DNA of 64,000 bases from Psychrosphaera haliotis (lineage in GTDB: Bacteria > Pseudomonadota > Gammaproteobacteria > Enterobacterales > Alteromonadaceae). The notes below the pieces were generated by a model. It had not been told where the DNA came from, did not search any database, and saw only the letters and a program-made list of their open reading frames with translations. The DNA is taken from assembly GCF_009728465.1 (NCBI RefSeq), contig NZ_WOCD01000003.1:620001-684000 (forward strand). The letters are read 5' to 3'. How positions within the stretch are numbered: the first letter of the stretch is position 1; each line of letters begins with the position of its first letter. The position numbers were made by a program, and so were the translations under genes. Shown in pieces: positions 9,550-18,416 of the stretch.

Positions 9550-10985
9550 TAGTACGGGATCTCAAATTTATCTAAGCGTCTATACAAAGCTTGTCTACTC
9601 AACCCAAATTGACGAGCCACTCGAGCAATCACGCCCTTTTGGTCTCGCATAGCAGCCTCTAGTGCCTCTTTGGAGATTTCTACATTGACGGCTTTTGAAT
9701 TATTCGTTTGAGACGCTAAATTAGTTTGCGAGGCTTGATTGGTGTGGCCAGCTATATTGGATTGGGAAGCTATATTGGACTGAGCAGCTAAGCTCGCTGG
9801 AACGCCTAAATTCACCGGTTGGTTAAATGCAAAGTCCACAGCCTCAATGACGCCCTGTGGCTTCAAAACCGCGACTCTTTTGCAGGTGTTCTCAAGCTCT
9901 CTTACATTACCTAGCCATTGATGGCTTTTTAACGCATTTTCTGCCGATAAACTCAACTCTCTATCCGGTAAAAAGTGGTGCACCAAAGGCATGATATCGT
10001 CTAACCGTTCTGAAATAGAAGGCACATGTAGTTCTATGACATTAAGTCGATAGTATAAATCTTCTCTAAAATCACCGGCTGCAATCGCGTCTAAAAGGTT
10101 GCTGTTTGTAGCTGAGATTACTCTGACTTTTGTTTTAATCGTATTTACCGAGCCTAGGCGTTGAAACTCTCCGGTTTGAATCACTCTTAATAGCTTGGTT
10201 TGTCCTGAATAAGGTAGGTTTCCAATTTCATCTAAAAATAAGGTACCACCATCGGCTGCTTCAAATAGCCCTATTCGCTTTTTGTTTGCACCTGTATATG
10301 CACCCGCTTCAGCCCCAAACAATTCAGCTTCAATTAAGTCGGCCGGTAACGCACCACAATTAACTTTAATAAAGGGTGCATTAGGTACAAGGGAGTTGGC
10401 CTGAACGACTTCTGCAATTTTTTCTTTGCCGCTACCGTTCGCACCAGTAATTAATACTGAGATATCTGATTTAGCAACTTGAACTGCCATATCAACAATA
10501 CGCTGCATTGCAGCACTGGCATAAACAAGACCAACACTACTAGCCTTTGACTTTGTGCAGTCACCAACTGTTTGCTGGCGTATTAACTTCTCTTGCGCTT
10601 GGTTCGCCTTACCTAATGCCACTAAATTAGCCACTGTGTTTAGGAGTTTTTGATCATCCCAAGGCTTCGCAATATAGTCCACAGCTCCAGCTTTAACTAA
10701 CTCAATCGCTTGTTCCAAATCAGTCCAAGCCGTAATTAATATAACCGGAAGGTGCGGATCCAAACGGCGAAGTTGGTAAAAGAGCTCTTTGCCCTCTTCA
10801 CCCGACGTTGTGTCTCCAGTGAAATTCATATCTTGAATAACAAGGGAGACACGCAGTTGGTTCGCGTATTGTAACGCCTGAAGGGGTGATGTCGTTGTAA
10901 TGACATCGTAGCCATGAATTTCAAGCAATAAGGACAAGGCTTGTAAAACTGCTGGTGTATCATCAACGATTAATATTTTGTCCAT
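9549..10985 (-). CDS. Sigma54-dependent NtrC-family response regulator
   Basis: Activator of sigma54 promoters. The 478-residue protein has a receiver domain (DD acidic pair at 7-8, phosphoacceptor Asp in [11 protein letters not shown] near 53, Lys in IAKPWDD near 107). It then has a central AAA+ domain near 165-390 with Walker A-type GANGSGKE, the sigma54-contact loop as GAYTGA (Phe to Tyr against the usual GAFTGA), LFLDEIGN, and an arginine-finger region. The C-terminal Fis-type helix-turn-helix ([16 protein letters not shown]) is at about 455-473. Between AAA+ and HTH is a low-complexity linker with five hexapeptide copies (residues 401-430). It lies in the operon whose upstream region carries a sigma54 promoter and paired palindromes, so autoregulation is likely. 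Confidence 0.93.
   Translation of the reverse strand: MDKILIVDDTPAVLQALSLLLEIHGYDVITTTSPLQALQYANQLRVSLVIQDMNFTGDTTSGEEGKELFYQLRRLDPHLPVILITAWTDLEQAIELVKAGAVDYIAKPWDDQKLLNTVANLVALGKANQAQEKLIRQQTVGDCTKSKASSVGLVYASAAMQRIVDMAVQVAKSDISVLITGANGSGKEKIAEVVQANSLVPNAPFIKVNCGALPADLIEAELFGAEAGAYTGANKKRIGLFEAADGGTLFLDEIGNLPYSGQTKLLRVIQTGEFQRLGSVNTIKTKVRVISATNSNLLDAIAAGDFREDLYYRLNVIELHVPSISERLDDIMPLVHHFLPDRELSLSAENALKSHQWLGNVRELENTCKRVAVLKPQGVIEAVDFAFNQPVNLGVPASLAAQSNIASQSNIAGHTNQASQTNLASQTNNSKAVNVEISKEALEAAMRDQKGVIARVARQFGLSRQALYRRLDKFEIPY
9696..9785 (-). repeat. Five 18-bp in-frame repeats coding a Q/T-N linker
   Basis: Inside the response-regulator gene, five consecutive 18-base units encode the hexapeptides [24 protein letters not shown] and SQTNNS. 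They form a flexible linker between the AAA+ domain and the DNA-binding helix-turn-helix. Such units can gain or lose copies by slippage without breaking the frame. Confidence 0.8.
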
Positions 10986-11048
10986 TGCCTGCTCATTGCT
11001 TGAATATATCCTTTCATTGTTAGTAGTTTAGCCTACCAATTATGGTCA

Positions 11049-12254
11049 TTAAATACTACGAGTAGCAATACTAGGAGAAATGTTTGCAGCTTTAGTCGCT
11101 GGCATAACAACTGACAACAGACTTGCAATAAAAATAAATATCGCAGTGACCGCTACATAAATAGAATTTAACGCTGGCATTGAGTAGCTCTCTAGTAACA
11201 TCTGGCCCATTAAAATGGCAGCGACTGCACCAAGTGCGATGCCGAACACACAAATAATGGCATTCTCAATCAAAAAGTATCTCACAATATCTGACTTTCT
11301 GGCGCCAAGTGCACGGCGTGTGCCTATTTGTTTGGTGCGTTTATTAATATTAAATACCGTCAAACCAAATATTCCAAGACCGGTTATAAGAACAAGTACA
11401 ACGATAAGAGTAATTAACATGCGTAGCATTAAAATGTCTGAAGAATTGTATTCTCGTTTATCGTCATCCATGCCTTGTACCCCAATAATGACGCGTTTGT
11501 TATGGTCTTGAATCATCAAGTCTTCAACCTGTCGCATGATGGCAGAACGCTGTTCAGGCTCAGTACGAACGATGATTTTTTGAAACATTGATGCGCCTAC
11601 AAATGGCATAATAGATACGTTGTCTGGCCTACTGTCTTTTAACCACGCACTCTTCATTGGCTCAGTGATACCAATAATTTTCATCGGCGATACACCAAAG
11701 AAAACCGTTTGCCCTAAAGCATTGCCTTCAGGAAACAATTCTAAGCCTAAGGCTTTTGTAACCACAACAACTTCCGGAAACACGTCTCTGCTCTCAGATA
11801 TAATAACTTCATCTGCACGAAAGTTTCTGCCCTCTATTAAACTAATACCCAGCGTATCTAGCGCGTTTTCATCGGATAAAAAGTACGACGTACGAACATC
11901 TTGGCCGCCTTCCGTTGCTGGTGTTAGTCTTAATCCACCACCAGAGCCACTACCAGACAAAGGCACCGCGTTAAACAGTGCTGCATTCTTAACACCAGGA
12001 ACGTTTCTGAGCATGGTTTCCGTTTCTTCAAACTTTTGAGAAAGATCGAGTTCTTTATCAAAAGTCATCGTCGTAAAACTAAATATTTCATCTTCCGGGT
12101 AACCCGTTTCTTGGGTTAAAAACTCAATTCTATCATTGGCAATAAATGAAGCATTGCTCACAATAGCTGTCGTTATAGCGATTTGAATCAGCAACATTAC
12201 TGCGCCCGCCTTGGAGCGAAGCAATGAATTAAATATAGGTTTAATTTCTAACAT
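11049..12254 (-). CDS. FtsX/MacB-type ABC transporter permease (second of pair)
   Basis: The 401-residue protein has one N-terminal membrane helix (about 15-36), a large periplasmic MacB-type core domain (about 40-270) and three C-terminal helices of the FtsX fold (about 280-305, 330-355, 365-390), with the typical RRALGARKSDIVRYF cytoplasmic segment before the second. It is one of two permeases encoded back to back, so the exporter is probably a heterodimer driven by the ATPase at 13580-14311. GGAG precedes the ATG by seven bases. The substrate is unknown; MacB-type systems move peptides, lipoproteins, macrolides or small molecules out of the periplasm. Confidence 0.88.
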   Translation of the reverse strand: MLEIKPIFNSLLRSKAGAVMLLIQIAITTAIVSNASFIANDRIEFLTQETGYPEDEIFSFTTMTFDKELDLSQKFEETETMLRNVPGVKNAALFNAVPLSGSGSGGGLRLTPATEGGQDVRTSYFLSDENALDTLGISLIEGRNFRADEVIISESRDVFPEVVVVTKALGLELFPEGNALGQTVFFGVSPMKIIGITEPMKSAWLKDSRPDNVSIMPFVGASMFQKIIVRTEPEQRSAIMRQVEDLMIQDHNKRVIIGVQGMDDDKREYNSSDILMLRMLITLIVVLVLITGLGIFGLTVFNINKRTKQIGTRRALGARKSDIVRYFLIENAIICVFGIALGAVAAILMGQMLLESYSMPALNSIYVAVTAIFIFIASLLSVVMPATKAANISPSIATRSI

Positions 12255-12263
12255 GATGAGCTC

Positions 12264-13578
12264 CTATTGCGTTTTTAAGTAAATAGCTGGTTGGGTTTTA
12301 CAAACAAGCCATGCTGGGTACATTCCGGCGATGATACAGGCGCCAATTGCTATTGCAGGGGCTGTTAAAATCATCGTGAGATCCATGCCTGCTAGTTCTG
12401 CATATTGCTGGCTCGTTACACGCACTCCCCATAGGCCAAATTGCGCGATGCCAATACCAATCAATCCGCCTAATAAACCAAGTACTGACACCTCAACTAG
12501 ATGCTGAAAAAATATCTGACGTTTGCTGGCACCTAATGCTCTTCGCACACCAATCTCTGGCGCTCTACGAATAAACTTACCAAGCAACAGTCCCAATATA
12601 TTGGCTAAACACACGGCTAAAAACATAAAACTAAGTCCAACCAATATCTTGTTGTCCTCGGATACTACATTGTTGTATTCCATCCACTCATTCACGTCTT
12701 GTAAATTGAACTGAGGCACTTCGCGTGTATAACGACCTTTGGTTTCCTTGCTCTGTTAAATAAGCAAACAAAAAGTCATGGTACTTTTGAACCGCTTTAT
12801 CTGTTGGTAGCTCTGCCCAAAACTGCACCCAAAACATTTCAGACTGTAGCTGCCCTTCAAACGTTGTCACGCCCTCATGTTTCCAACCATTTGTATTGCC
12901 TCGGGTAACGAGTTGCATTGGCTCCCATAATGTAATGGGAATAAACAGTGGCTCAGGTGCATTAAAGGAACCATTGTTTAAGTCGTAATATTTGATATGG
13001 ATATCCCAATTTTTAGTAACCCCTACAACCGTAAAAATAGTGTCGTCTAGATACATTTGTTTACCAACAGAGTTTTGTCCACCAAACAACTTATCGTTAG
13101 TCTCTTCGTTTATAACAATCACTGACTCAGCTGCTTTTTCTTGCGCCAAAGTCCAAGACGAACCGTAAATAAATTCCAAATCGAACATGCTGAAAAAGTC
13201 TTTGCCTGCCGCTCGAGCACTTGATAATGAAGGTTTAACGTCTTGATTATTCATATGGACAGTAAACGCTGTACGAATGGACGCCGTTTTTCGAACCGGT
13301 GTTTCAGCGTTGTGCAGAAACATGGCGTCTTTGTATGTCAATTGATATGGCACGTCATCAGGTGTCCACCAGCTGTTACCATCATCAGTTGTATTAAGCT
13401 GCACTGCAAAAAGCTGATCACTTTTATGTGGGATAGGATCCATAGACATCATGTGATAAACCGACAAACTCGTCATCGTTATACCAATGCCAATTGCAAT
13501 GGCCAGGATCATTAACGCCGATACTAACGGTGTCCGCTTCAAACTGCGCCAGCTTAGGTCTATATAATGAAGAAACAT
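12264..13578 (-). pseudogene. FtsX/MacB-type ABC permease (first of pair), frame broken near 12725
   Basis: Read together, two overlapping frames make one permease of about 438 residues. The first part (13578 down to about 12725) gives the N-terminal helix and the periplasmic core. The second gives TREVPQFNLQDVNEWMEY and three C-terminal helices with the RRALGASKRQIFFQH segment. The junction needs a net +1 shift (one surplus or two missing bases) in the TTATACACGCGAAGTG stretch, about 12719-12734. In the given frame the protein runs into unrelated residues (RSASVQFTRRE) and stops. A separate GTG at 12719 could start the C-terminal part alone, but the family never splits here. A sequencing error or a recent mutation both fit. 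Confidence 0.85.
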
Positions 13579-13579
13579 A

Positions 13580-14311
13580 TTACACCTCTGCTATCGACTG
13601 TTCGACTCGCGCTGATACCGAGTCTGAAGACTTATTTTGATACAAGGTAAAGTCAGCTAACTGACCATCAACGACCTGAATATTGCGAGGCGCTCGACGG
13701 GCTAGCTCCTGGTCATGAGTCACCATAATGATGGTGGAACCTTCCGTGTTTATATTTTCTAGTAACTCCATGACTTGACGTGCCATAAGGCTATCTAAGT
13801 TACCCGTTGGTTCATCCGCCAATAAAAAGCGTGGTTTGCCCGCTAAAGCTCTAGCAATTGCAACTCGCTGTTGCTGACCACCAGATAATTGTTGAGGTAA
13901 ATGTTTGGCTCTGCTGGCTAACCCAACTTTTTCTAAACACTCTTCAATTCGAAGCTTACGCTCTGCAGCTTTTATGCCTCGATAACGCAAAGGCACTTCA
14001 ATATTTTCATATAAATTTAGATCCGGGATCAGGTTAAACCCCTGAAAAATGAATCCAATTTTTTGGTTTCTTAGATCCGCACGCTCGTTATCGCTTAATG
14101 TACCAACGTTTACATCATCAAGCATAAACTCACCACTAGAAAACGGCTCCAACATGCCAGCAATATTCAAAAACGTTGTTTTACCTGAGCCTGACGGACC
14201 TGTGACTGCTATAAACTCGCCTTCCTTTACTTCTAGATTAAAGTCACGAAGTGCGTGGGTTTGTACCTTTTCCGTTTGGTATACTTTACTAATATTTTTC
14301 ATGCTTAACAT
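13580..14311 (-). CDS. MacB/LolD-type ABC transporter ATPase
   Basis: Cytoplasmic ATPase that drives the two FtsX-fold permeases downstream. The 243-residue protein has Walker A GPSGSGKTT near residue 39, the Q-loop IFQGFNLIPDL, signature LSGGQQQR near 142, Walker B RFLLADEPTGNLDS and the H-loop VTHD. It closely follows the MacB/LolD class. AAGGAA is eight bases before the ATG. Its stop and the start of the first permease are one base apart, so the genes are co-translated. Substrate unknown. Confidence 0.92.
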   Translation of the reverse strand: MLSMKNISKVYQTEKVQTHALRDFNLEVKEGEFIAVTGPSGSGKTTFLNIAGMLEPFSSGEFMLDDVNVGTLSDNERADLRNQKIGFIFQGFNLIPDLNLYENIEVPLRYRGIKAAERKLRIEECLEKVGLASRAKHLPQQLSGGQQQRVAIARALAGKPRFLLADEPTGNLDSLMARQVMELLENINTEGSTIIMVTHDQELARRAPRNIQVVDGQLADFTLYQNKSSDSVSARVEQSIAEV

Positions 14312-14387
14312 TGTTGTATTCCTTTCTATGTTTAACTGGTTTGCTTCACAAGTTTCGTATTTAATAAATTGATAACTCGTGCTTTTC

Positions 14388-15644
14388 TTAATTTAGTAAG
14401 AACGCATCCGCTTTACTGTATTCATCATAATTCGAGATAATAATTTCATCGCCGGCTGTTAATCCTGACAGTATTTCTACTTCTCGCATGCTTATCGCAC
14501 CAAGTTGGATATCTACTTTTGTGGCAATGCCGCCTTCAACCTTAAATGCGTAAAACCCACCTGACTGCATAAAACTGCCACGGCGAACTTTCATTACATT
14601 TTTTTTGCTTTCTAAAAGTACTCTTGCAGAGACTTGCTGGTTTTGGCGAATGCCATTAAGTTGTTGTTGATCAAACCGAACTCGAGCGGTAACTTGACGG
14701 TTTTTAACTTCAGGGGAAATTGCAGACAATTTGCCTAAAAAGGTTGTACCCGCAATATTAATTTCAGCTTGCATACCAATACCAAGATCATTGGCATAAC
14801 TTTCTGCAACGTTTAGTTCAACCTCGTAAGCGCTTAAATCGACAAGCGTCATTAGCGCGTCATTCTTTTTGACTAGAGCTCGTTGTTGAACAATTAAATT
14901 ACCGACTACGCCTTTTACTGTCGCGAGTATGTTTAGGTCATTAATTTTACGTTTCAACTCTTCTAACACCAATGCTTGACGTGACACGGTACTTTTGGCA
15001 CTGGCTAACTCAAACGCTAAACGCTCCTTAGCAATACTTACTTCCTCTTTGGCGTGTCTTTGAGTCAATTCAGCCCTTGCTAAATCATCAACCGCTTTTT
15101 CAAAATCAATTTGGCTAATTAAATTACTCTTCATAGACGCATGTGCGCGACGATTTTCTCGTTGAGCGGCTTCTAAATCTACCTGAGCAATATCCAACAG
15201 TTTTGTTAATTGTAATGTTTGACTACGAGCATCTAACTCCTGACGAGCTAGCTCACCTTTGAGGCGTTCCATTTCTGAAGTTTCTTGTTTCAATTGGTTT
15301 GCAAGCTCAGGGCTATCTACCGTAGCAACAACTTGGCCTAGGCTTACTTCGTCACCAGCTTTTACCTTGAGTGAAACAAAACCCTGCTCTGGACTGTAAA
15401 TTTGAGGCGCATTAGCAGCGACAATACGGCCATTTGAAACGATATCACGCACTAAGTCGCCCATTTCAACTTGAGCAATTTGCATTGATGAACGCTCAAA
15501 AGAGTGACTGACCGAAGCGCCACTCACTAATGCTTTAACAACAAAAAAAATAAAGAGAAGTGAAACGAGAATAATACCCGCAATTTTTTTAATGTTTGGC
15601 TTAGACTCAACAGCGACATCTTGTGCGCTCGTATCCTTAATCAT
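14388..15644 (-). CDS. HlyD/MacA-type membrane fusion protein
   Basis: Periplasmic adaptor of a tripartite exporter. The 418-residue protein has an N-terminal membrane anchor (about 21-43), a split biotinyl/lipoyl-like domain (first half near IYSPEQGFVSLKVKAGDEVS, second near IATVKGVVGNLIVQQ), a long coiled-coil hairpin (about 110-250) and beta-barrel and membrane-proximal domains. It is the first gene of the operon MFP-ATPase-permease-permease-regulator-kinase. An outer-membrane partner is not encoded here; the tolC at 24.4 kb is a possible one (inference). The leader of about 200 bases runs back to a sigma54 promoter. Confidence 0.9.
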   Translation of the reverse strand: MIKDTSAQDVAVESKPNIKKIAGIILVSLLFIFFVVKALVSGASVSHSFERSSMQIAQVEMGDLVRDIVSNGRIVAANAPQIYSPEQGFVSLKVKAGDEVSLGQVVATVDSPELANQLKQETSEMERLKGELARQELDARSQTLQLTKLLDIAQVDLEAAQRENRRAHASMKSNLISQIDFEKAVDDLARAELTQRHAKEEVSIAKERLAFELASAKSTVSRQALVLEELKRKINDLNILATVKGVVGNLIVQQRALVKKNDALMTLVDLSAYEVELNVAESYANDLGIGMQAEINIAGTTFLGKLSAISPEVKNRQVTARVRFDQQQLNGIRQNQQVSARVLLESKKNVMKVRRGSFMQSGGFYAFKVEGGIATKVDIQLGAISMREVEILSGLTAGDEIIISNYDEYSKADAFLLN

Positions 15645-15857
15645 GTTTTCTGCTCCATGACACGAATGACCTCATTCATGCTCCGTTTTAGTATTTAATA
15701 ACCATTTTTTGTAATCACTTGTTTATAATCTTTTTTGATAGTCTTTTTTGATAAAAATGTATTAATAATCAAGTATTAACAATCATGTTTTGATTAACGT
15801 AATGATTAGCTTATTAGCTAGTTGGTTAACTTGTAGCTTAATTAGTAGGTAAAGTAT

Positions 15858-15873
15858 TGCGAGGAACATGCCA
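15858..15873 (-). promoter_or_regulatory. Sigma54 (-24/-12) promoter of the export operon
   Basis: The minus strand reads TGGCATGTTCCTCGCA. The invariant GG and GC are separated by ten bases, and the site differs from the TGGCAYRNNNNTTGCW consensus at one position (C for T before the GC). Transcription would start near 15847, about 200 bases before the membrane-fusion gene. A sigma54 activator is encoded in the same operon. Confidence 0.75.
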
Positions 15874-15926
15874 AAACATAACTTACTGTATTTAATAGTG
15901 AAAATGAATTCCCCAAGAAATGGAAG

Positions 15927-15964
15927 TGTCCGCGGACAGTATAAAGTGTCCGGCCGGACACTTT
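15927..15964. promoter_or_regulatory. Paired palindromic activator sites (candidate enhancer)
   Basis: Two inverted repeats share the half-site TGTCCG: a perfect 12-mer TGTCCGCGGACA at 15927-15938 and a perfect 22-bp palindrome at 15943-15964 built on GTGTCCGGCCGGACAC. Their centres are 21 bp apart (two helical turns) and lie about 85 and 107 bp upstream of the inferred start, the normal distance for a sigma54 activator. The likely binder is the Fis-type response regulator of the operon (inference). Confidence 0.75.
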
Positions 15965-15993
15965 TAATGAGGTCGTTTAAAAGGGGTTAAAAC

Positions 15994-16026
15994 AAAAAAC
16001 CACAGAGTTTGCGCTCTGTGGTTTTA
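15994..16026 (-). terminator. Intrinsic terminator after parC
   Basis: An 11-bp perfect stem (AAACCACAGAG 15997-16007 with CTCTGTGGTTT 16014-16024) around a six-base loop, with T-rich sequence on the minus-strand exit. It lies about 55 bases after the parC stop. Confidence 0.88.
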
Positions 16027-16078
16027 ACATTCGACCTTCGTTTATCAACGACGAAGACTCTATTTTAAAGAAACAGTA

Positions 16079-18391
16079 TTATGCCTCTGAGACGTTATCT
16101 ATATCACCACCGTCAATCACCATATCGTCACTTCCGCTTTTAACTTCAACTTCGACATAATCAACCCGTTGAAGCCCTCGAGGAAGCTTGCTACCTCTGC
16201 GGCCACGCTCACCACGATAATGATCTACGTCTTTCGGTGTTAGCGTTAATTTGCGTTTACCAGCATGCAAAACAACATTCGCATTTTCCGGCACCACAAC
16301 AATCTGGCTAACCACTTCTTCTCTGCTAGCGGCTCGAGCTGATGGTATGTTTATGATCTTGTTGCCTTTACCTTTAGCCAATACTGGTAAGTCTTTGAGC
16401 GGGAAGACTAACATTCGACCTTCGTTAGATATTACTAGGCAGTCGTCATTTTCAATATTTTGCGTGGTTTTTGGCTCTAGTAACTTAGCTCCAGTTGGTA
16501 GCCTTACTAATGCTTTACCGGCTTTTTGTCGAGTCATCATATCGTCAAACTTACAAACAAAACCATAACCAGAGTCTGAGGAAATTAGATACTGTTGGTC
16601 GCTTCCAGCCATTAGTGTGTATTCAAGTGTTTCACCCGCCACTATACTAAAACGTCCGCTAAGTGGTTCGCCTTGGCTTCTTGCCGATGGCAGTGAATGT
16701 GCGTCTGCGCTGAAGCTTCTGCCTGAACTATCAATAAAGACCACGGGCTGATTACTCTTACCTTTGGCTGACGACTTAAAGCCATCACCCGCTTTATAGC
16801 CTAGTTTCTCAGGCTCAACATCATGACCTTTGGCACAACGTCCCCAGCCTTTCTCTGATAAAACAACAGTAACTGATTCACTTGGTACTAGGTCTTTAGC
16901 TGAAATAGCCTTTGCTTCACTTCTTACTACAATTGGCGAACGTCTGTCGTCACCATAGGATTCAGCGTCGGCGGCGAGCTCTTTCTTAATTAAATTGTTT
17001 AATTTTGTATTTGAACCTAACAAGCTTTGTAATTGATCGCGTTCTTTCGCTAATTCAGCTTGTTCCGCTCTAATCTTAACTTCTTCAAGCTTGGCTAACT
17101 GACGTAACTTAATTTCAAGGATGGCTTCCGCTTGGGTATTTGATAAACCAAAGCGCTCCATCAATACTTGTTTAGGGTGCTCTTCCGTTCGAATAATATC
17201 GATGATTTCATCAATGTTTAAGAACGCAACTAATAGGCCTTCAAGTATGTGAAGTCGAGCTAATACTTTGTCTAGACGGTATTGTAAACGACGAGTGACA
17301 ACGCCTCGGCGATACTCAATCCACTCCGTTAGAATTTGTTTCAAACCTTTTACTTTCGGTAAACCATCTAAACCAAGCATGTTTAGGTTTACTCGATAGC
17401 TTTTTTCCAAATCTGTTGATGCAAATAAGTGCTGCATAACTTGTTCAACATCAACTCGATTTGAGCGAGGAACAATAACAATTCTAGTTGGATTTTCGTG
17501 GTCAGATTCATCGCGCAAGTCCGTTACCATAGGTAACTTTTTAGCCTGCATTTGCGCTGCAATTTGCTCTAAAACTTTACCACCTGATACTTGATGCGGC
17601 AGTGCGTTAATAACAATGTCACCGCTTTCTTCAACAAACGTAGCGCGCATTTTTATGCTGCCTTTGCCTGTTTCATATATCTTTGCGATATCCGCACTTG
17701 GCGTGATAATTTCAGCTTCAGTTGGATAATCTGGGCCTTTAACGTATTCCATCAATTGTGGAAGTTCAGTCTTAGGCTCTTTAAGTAAGTGAATACACGC
17801 TTGCGCTACTTCTCTTATATTATGAGGCGGTATATCTGTGGCCATACCGACAGCAATACCGGTAATGCCATTTAGAAGTATATGAGGTAGTCGTGCTGGT
17901 AAGGTAACGGGCTCTTTCATTGTGCCGTCAAAGTTAGGTTGCCACTCAACAGTGCCTTGACCCAATTCAGACAGTAAAATTTCAGATACTTTTGATAAAC
18001 GAGCTTCGGTATAACGCATGGCCGCAAATGATTTAGGATCATCTGCCGCACCCCAGTTACCTTGTCCGTCTACTAATGGGTAACGATAAGAGAATGGTTG
18101 CGCCATCAGCACCATTGCTTCATAACAAGCACTATCACCATGCGGATGATATTTACCTAATACGTCACCAACGGTTCTAGCGGACTTCTTATATTTAGCA
18201 GCAGCTGATAAACCTAACTCAGACATTGCATATATGATGCGACGTTGTACTGGTTTTAAACCATCACCGATATGCGGCAATGCGCGATCCATGATTACGT
18301 ACATGGAATAATTTAAATAGGCATCCTCTGTAAAGCGTCTCAACGGTAATTGTTCAATACCGTCACTGCTGATGCTAATCGCCTCTGTCAT
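16079..18391 (-). CDS. parC: DNA topoisomerase IV subunit A
   Basis: Breakage-reunion subunit of the enzyme that decatenates daughter chromosomes, partner of ParE encoded upstream. The 770-residue protein starts with [25 protein letters not shown], carries the catalytic tyrosine in [10 protein letters not shown] near residue 123, and has the six-bladed C-terminal DNA-wrapping domain ([16 protein letters not shown] and later repeats). The quinolone-determining segment [12 protein letters not shown] keeps the wild-type Ser and Glu, so no resistance mutation is visible there. It follows the TPR/GGDEF-like gene by 25 bases in the same direction. Confidence 0.96.
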   Translation of the reverse strand: MTEAISISSDGIEQLPLRRFTEDAYLNYSMYVIMDRALPHIGDGLKPVQRRIIYAMSELGLSAAAKYKKSARTVGDVLGKYHPHGDSACYEAMVLMAQPFSYRYPLVDGQGNWGAADDPKSFAAMRYTEARLSKVSEILLSELGQGTVEWQPNFDGTMKEPVTLPARLPHILLNGITGIAVGMATDIPPHNIREVAQACIHLLKEPKTELPQLMEYVKGPDYPTEAEIITPSADIAKIYETGKGSIKMRATFVEESGDIVINALPHQVSGGKVLEQIAAQMQAKKLPMVTDLRDESDHENPTRIVIVPRSNRVDVEQVMQHLFASTDLEKSYRVNLNMLGLDGLPKVKGLKQILTEWIEYRRGVVTRRLQYRLDKVLARLHILEGLLVAFLNIDEIIDIIRTEEHPKQVLMERFGLSNTQAEAILEIKLRQLAKLEEVKIRAEQAELAKERDQLQSLLGSNTKLNNLIKKELAADAESYGDDRRSPIVVRSEAKAISAKDLVPSESVTVVLSEKGWGRCAKGHDVEPEKLGYKAGDGFKSSAKGKSNQPVVFIDSSGRSFSADAHSLPSARSQGEPLSGRFSIVAGETLEYTLMAGSDQQYLISSDSGYGFVCKFDDMMTRQKAGKALVRLPTGAKLLEPKTTQNIENDDCLVISNEGRMLVFPLKDLPVLAKGKGNKIINIPSARAASREEVVSQIVVVPENANVVLHAGKRKLTLTPKDVDHYRGERGRRGSKLPRGLQRVDYVEVEVKSGSDDMVIDGGDIDNVSEA

Positions 18392-18416
18392 TACCTGTAC
18401 CTTCTCTGTCTTCTTA

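Larger units (their letters stand above)
15645..16078. other. Intergenic region upstream of the export operon (no gene)
   Basis: 434 bp without a credible reading frame. From the right it holds the parC terminator, two GTGTCC-type palindromes, a sigma54-type promoter and a very AT-rich leader of about 200 bases. The leader includes a 13-bp tandem repeat (TCTTTTTTGATAG / TCTTTTTTGATAA, 15729-15754). Confidence 0.85.
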
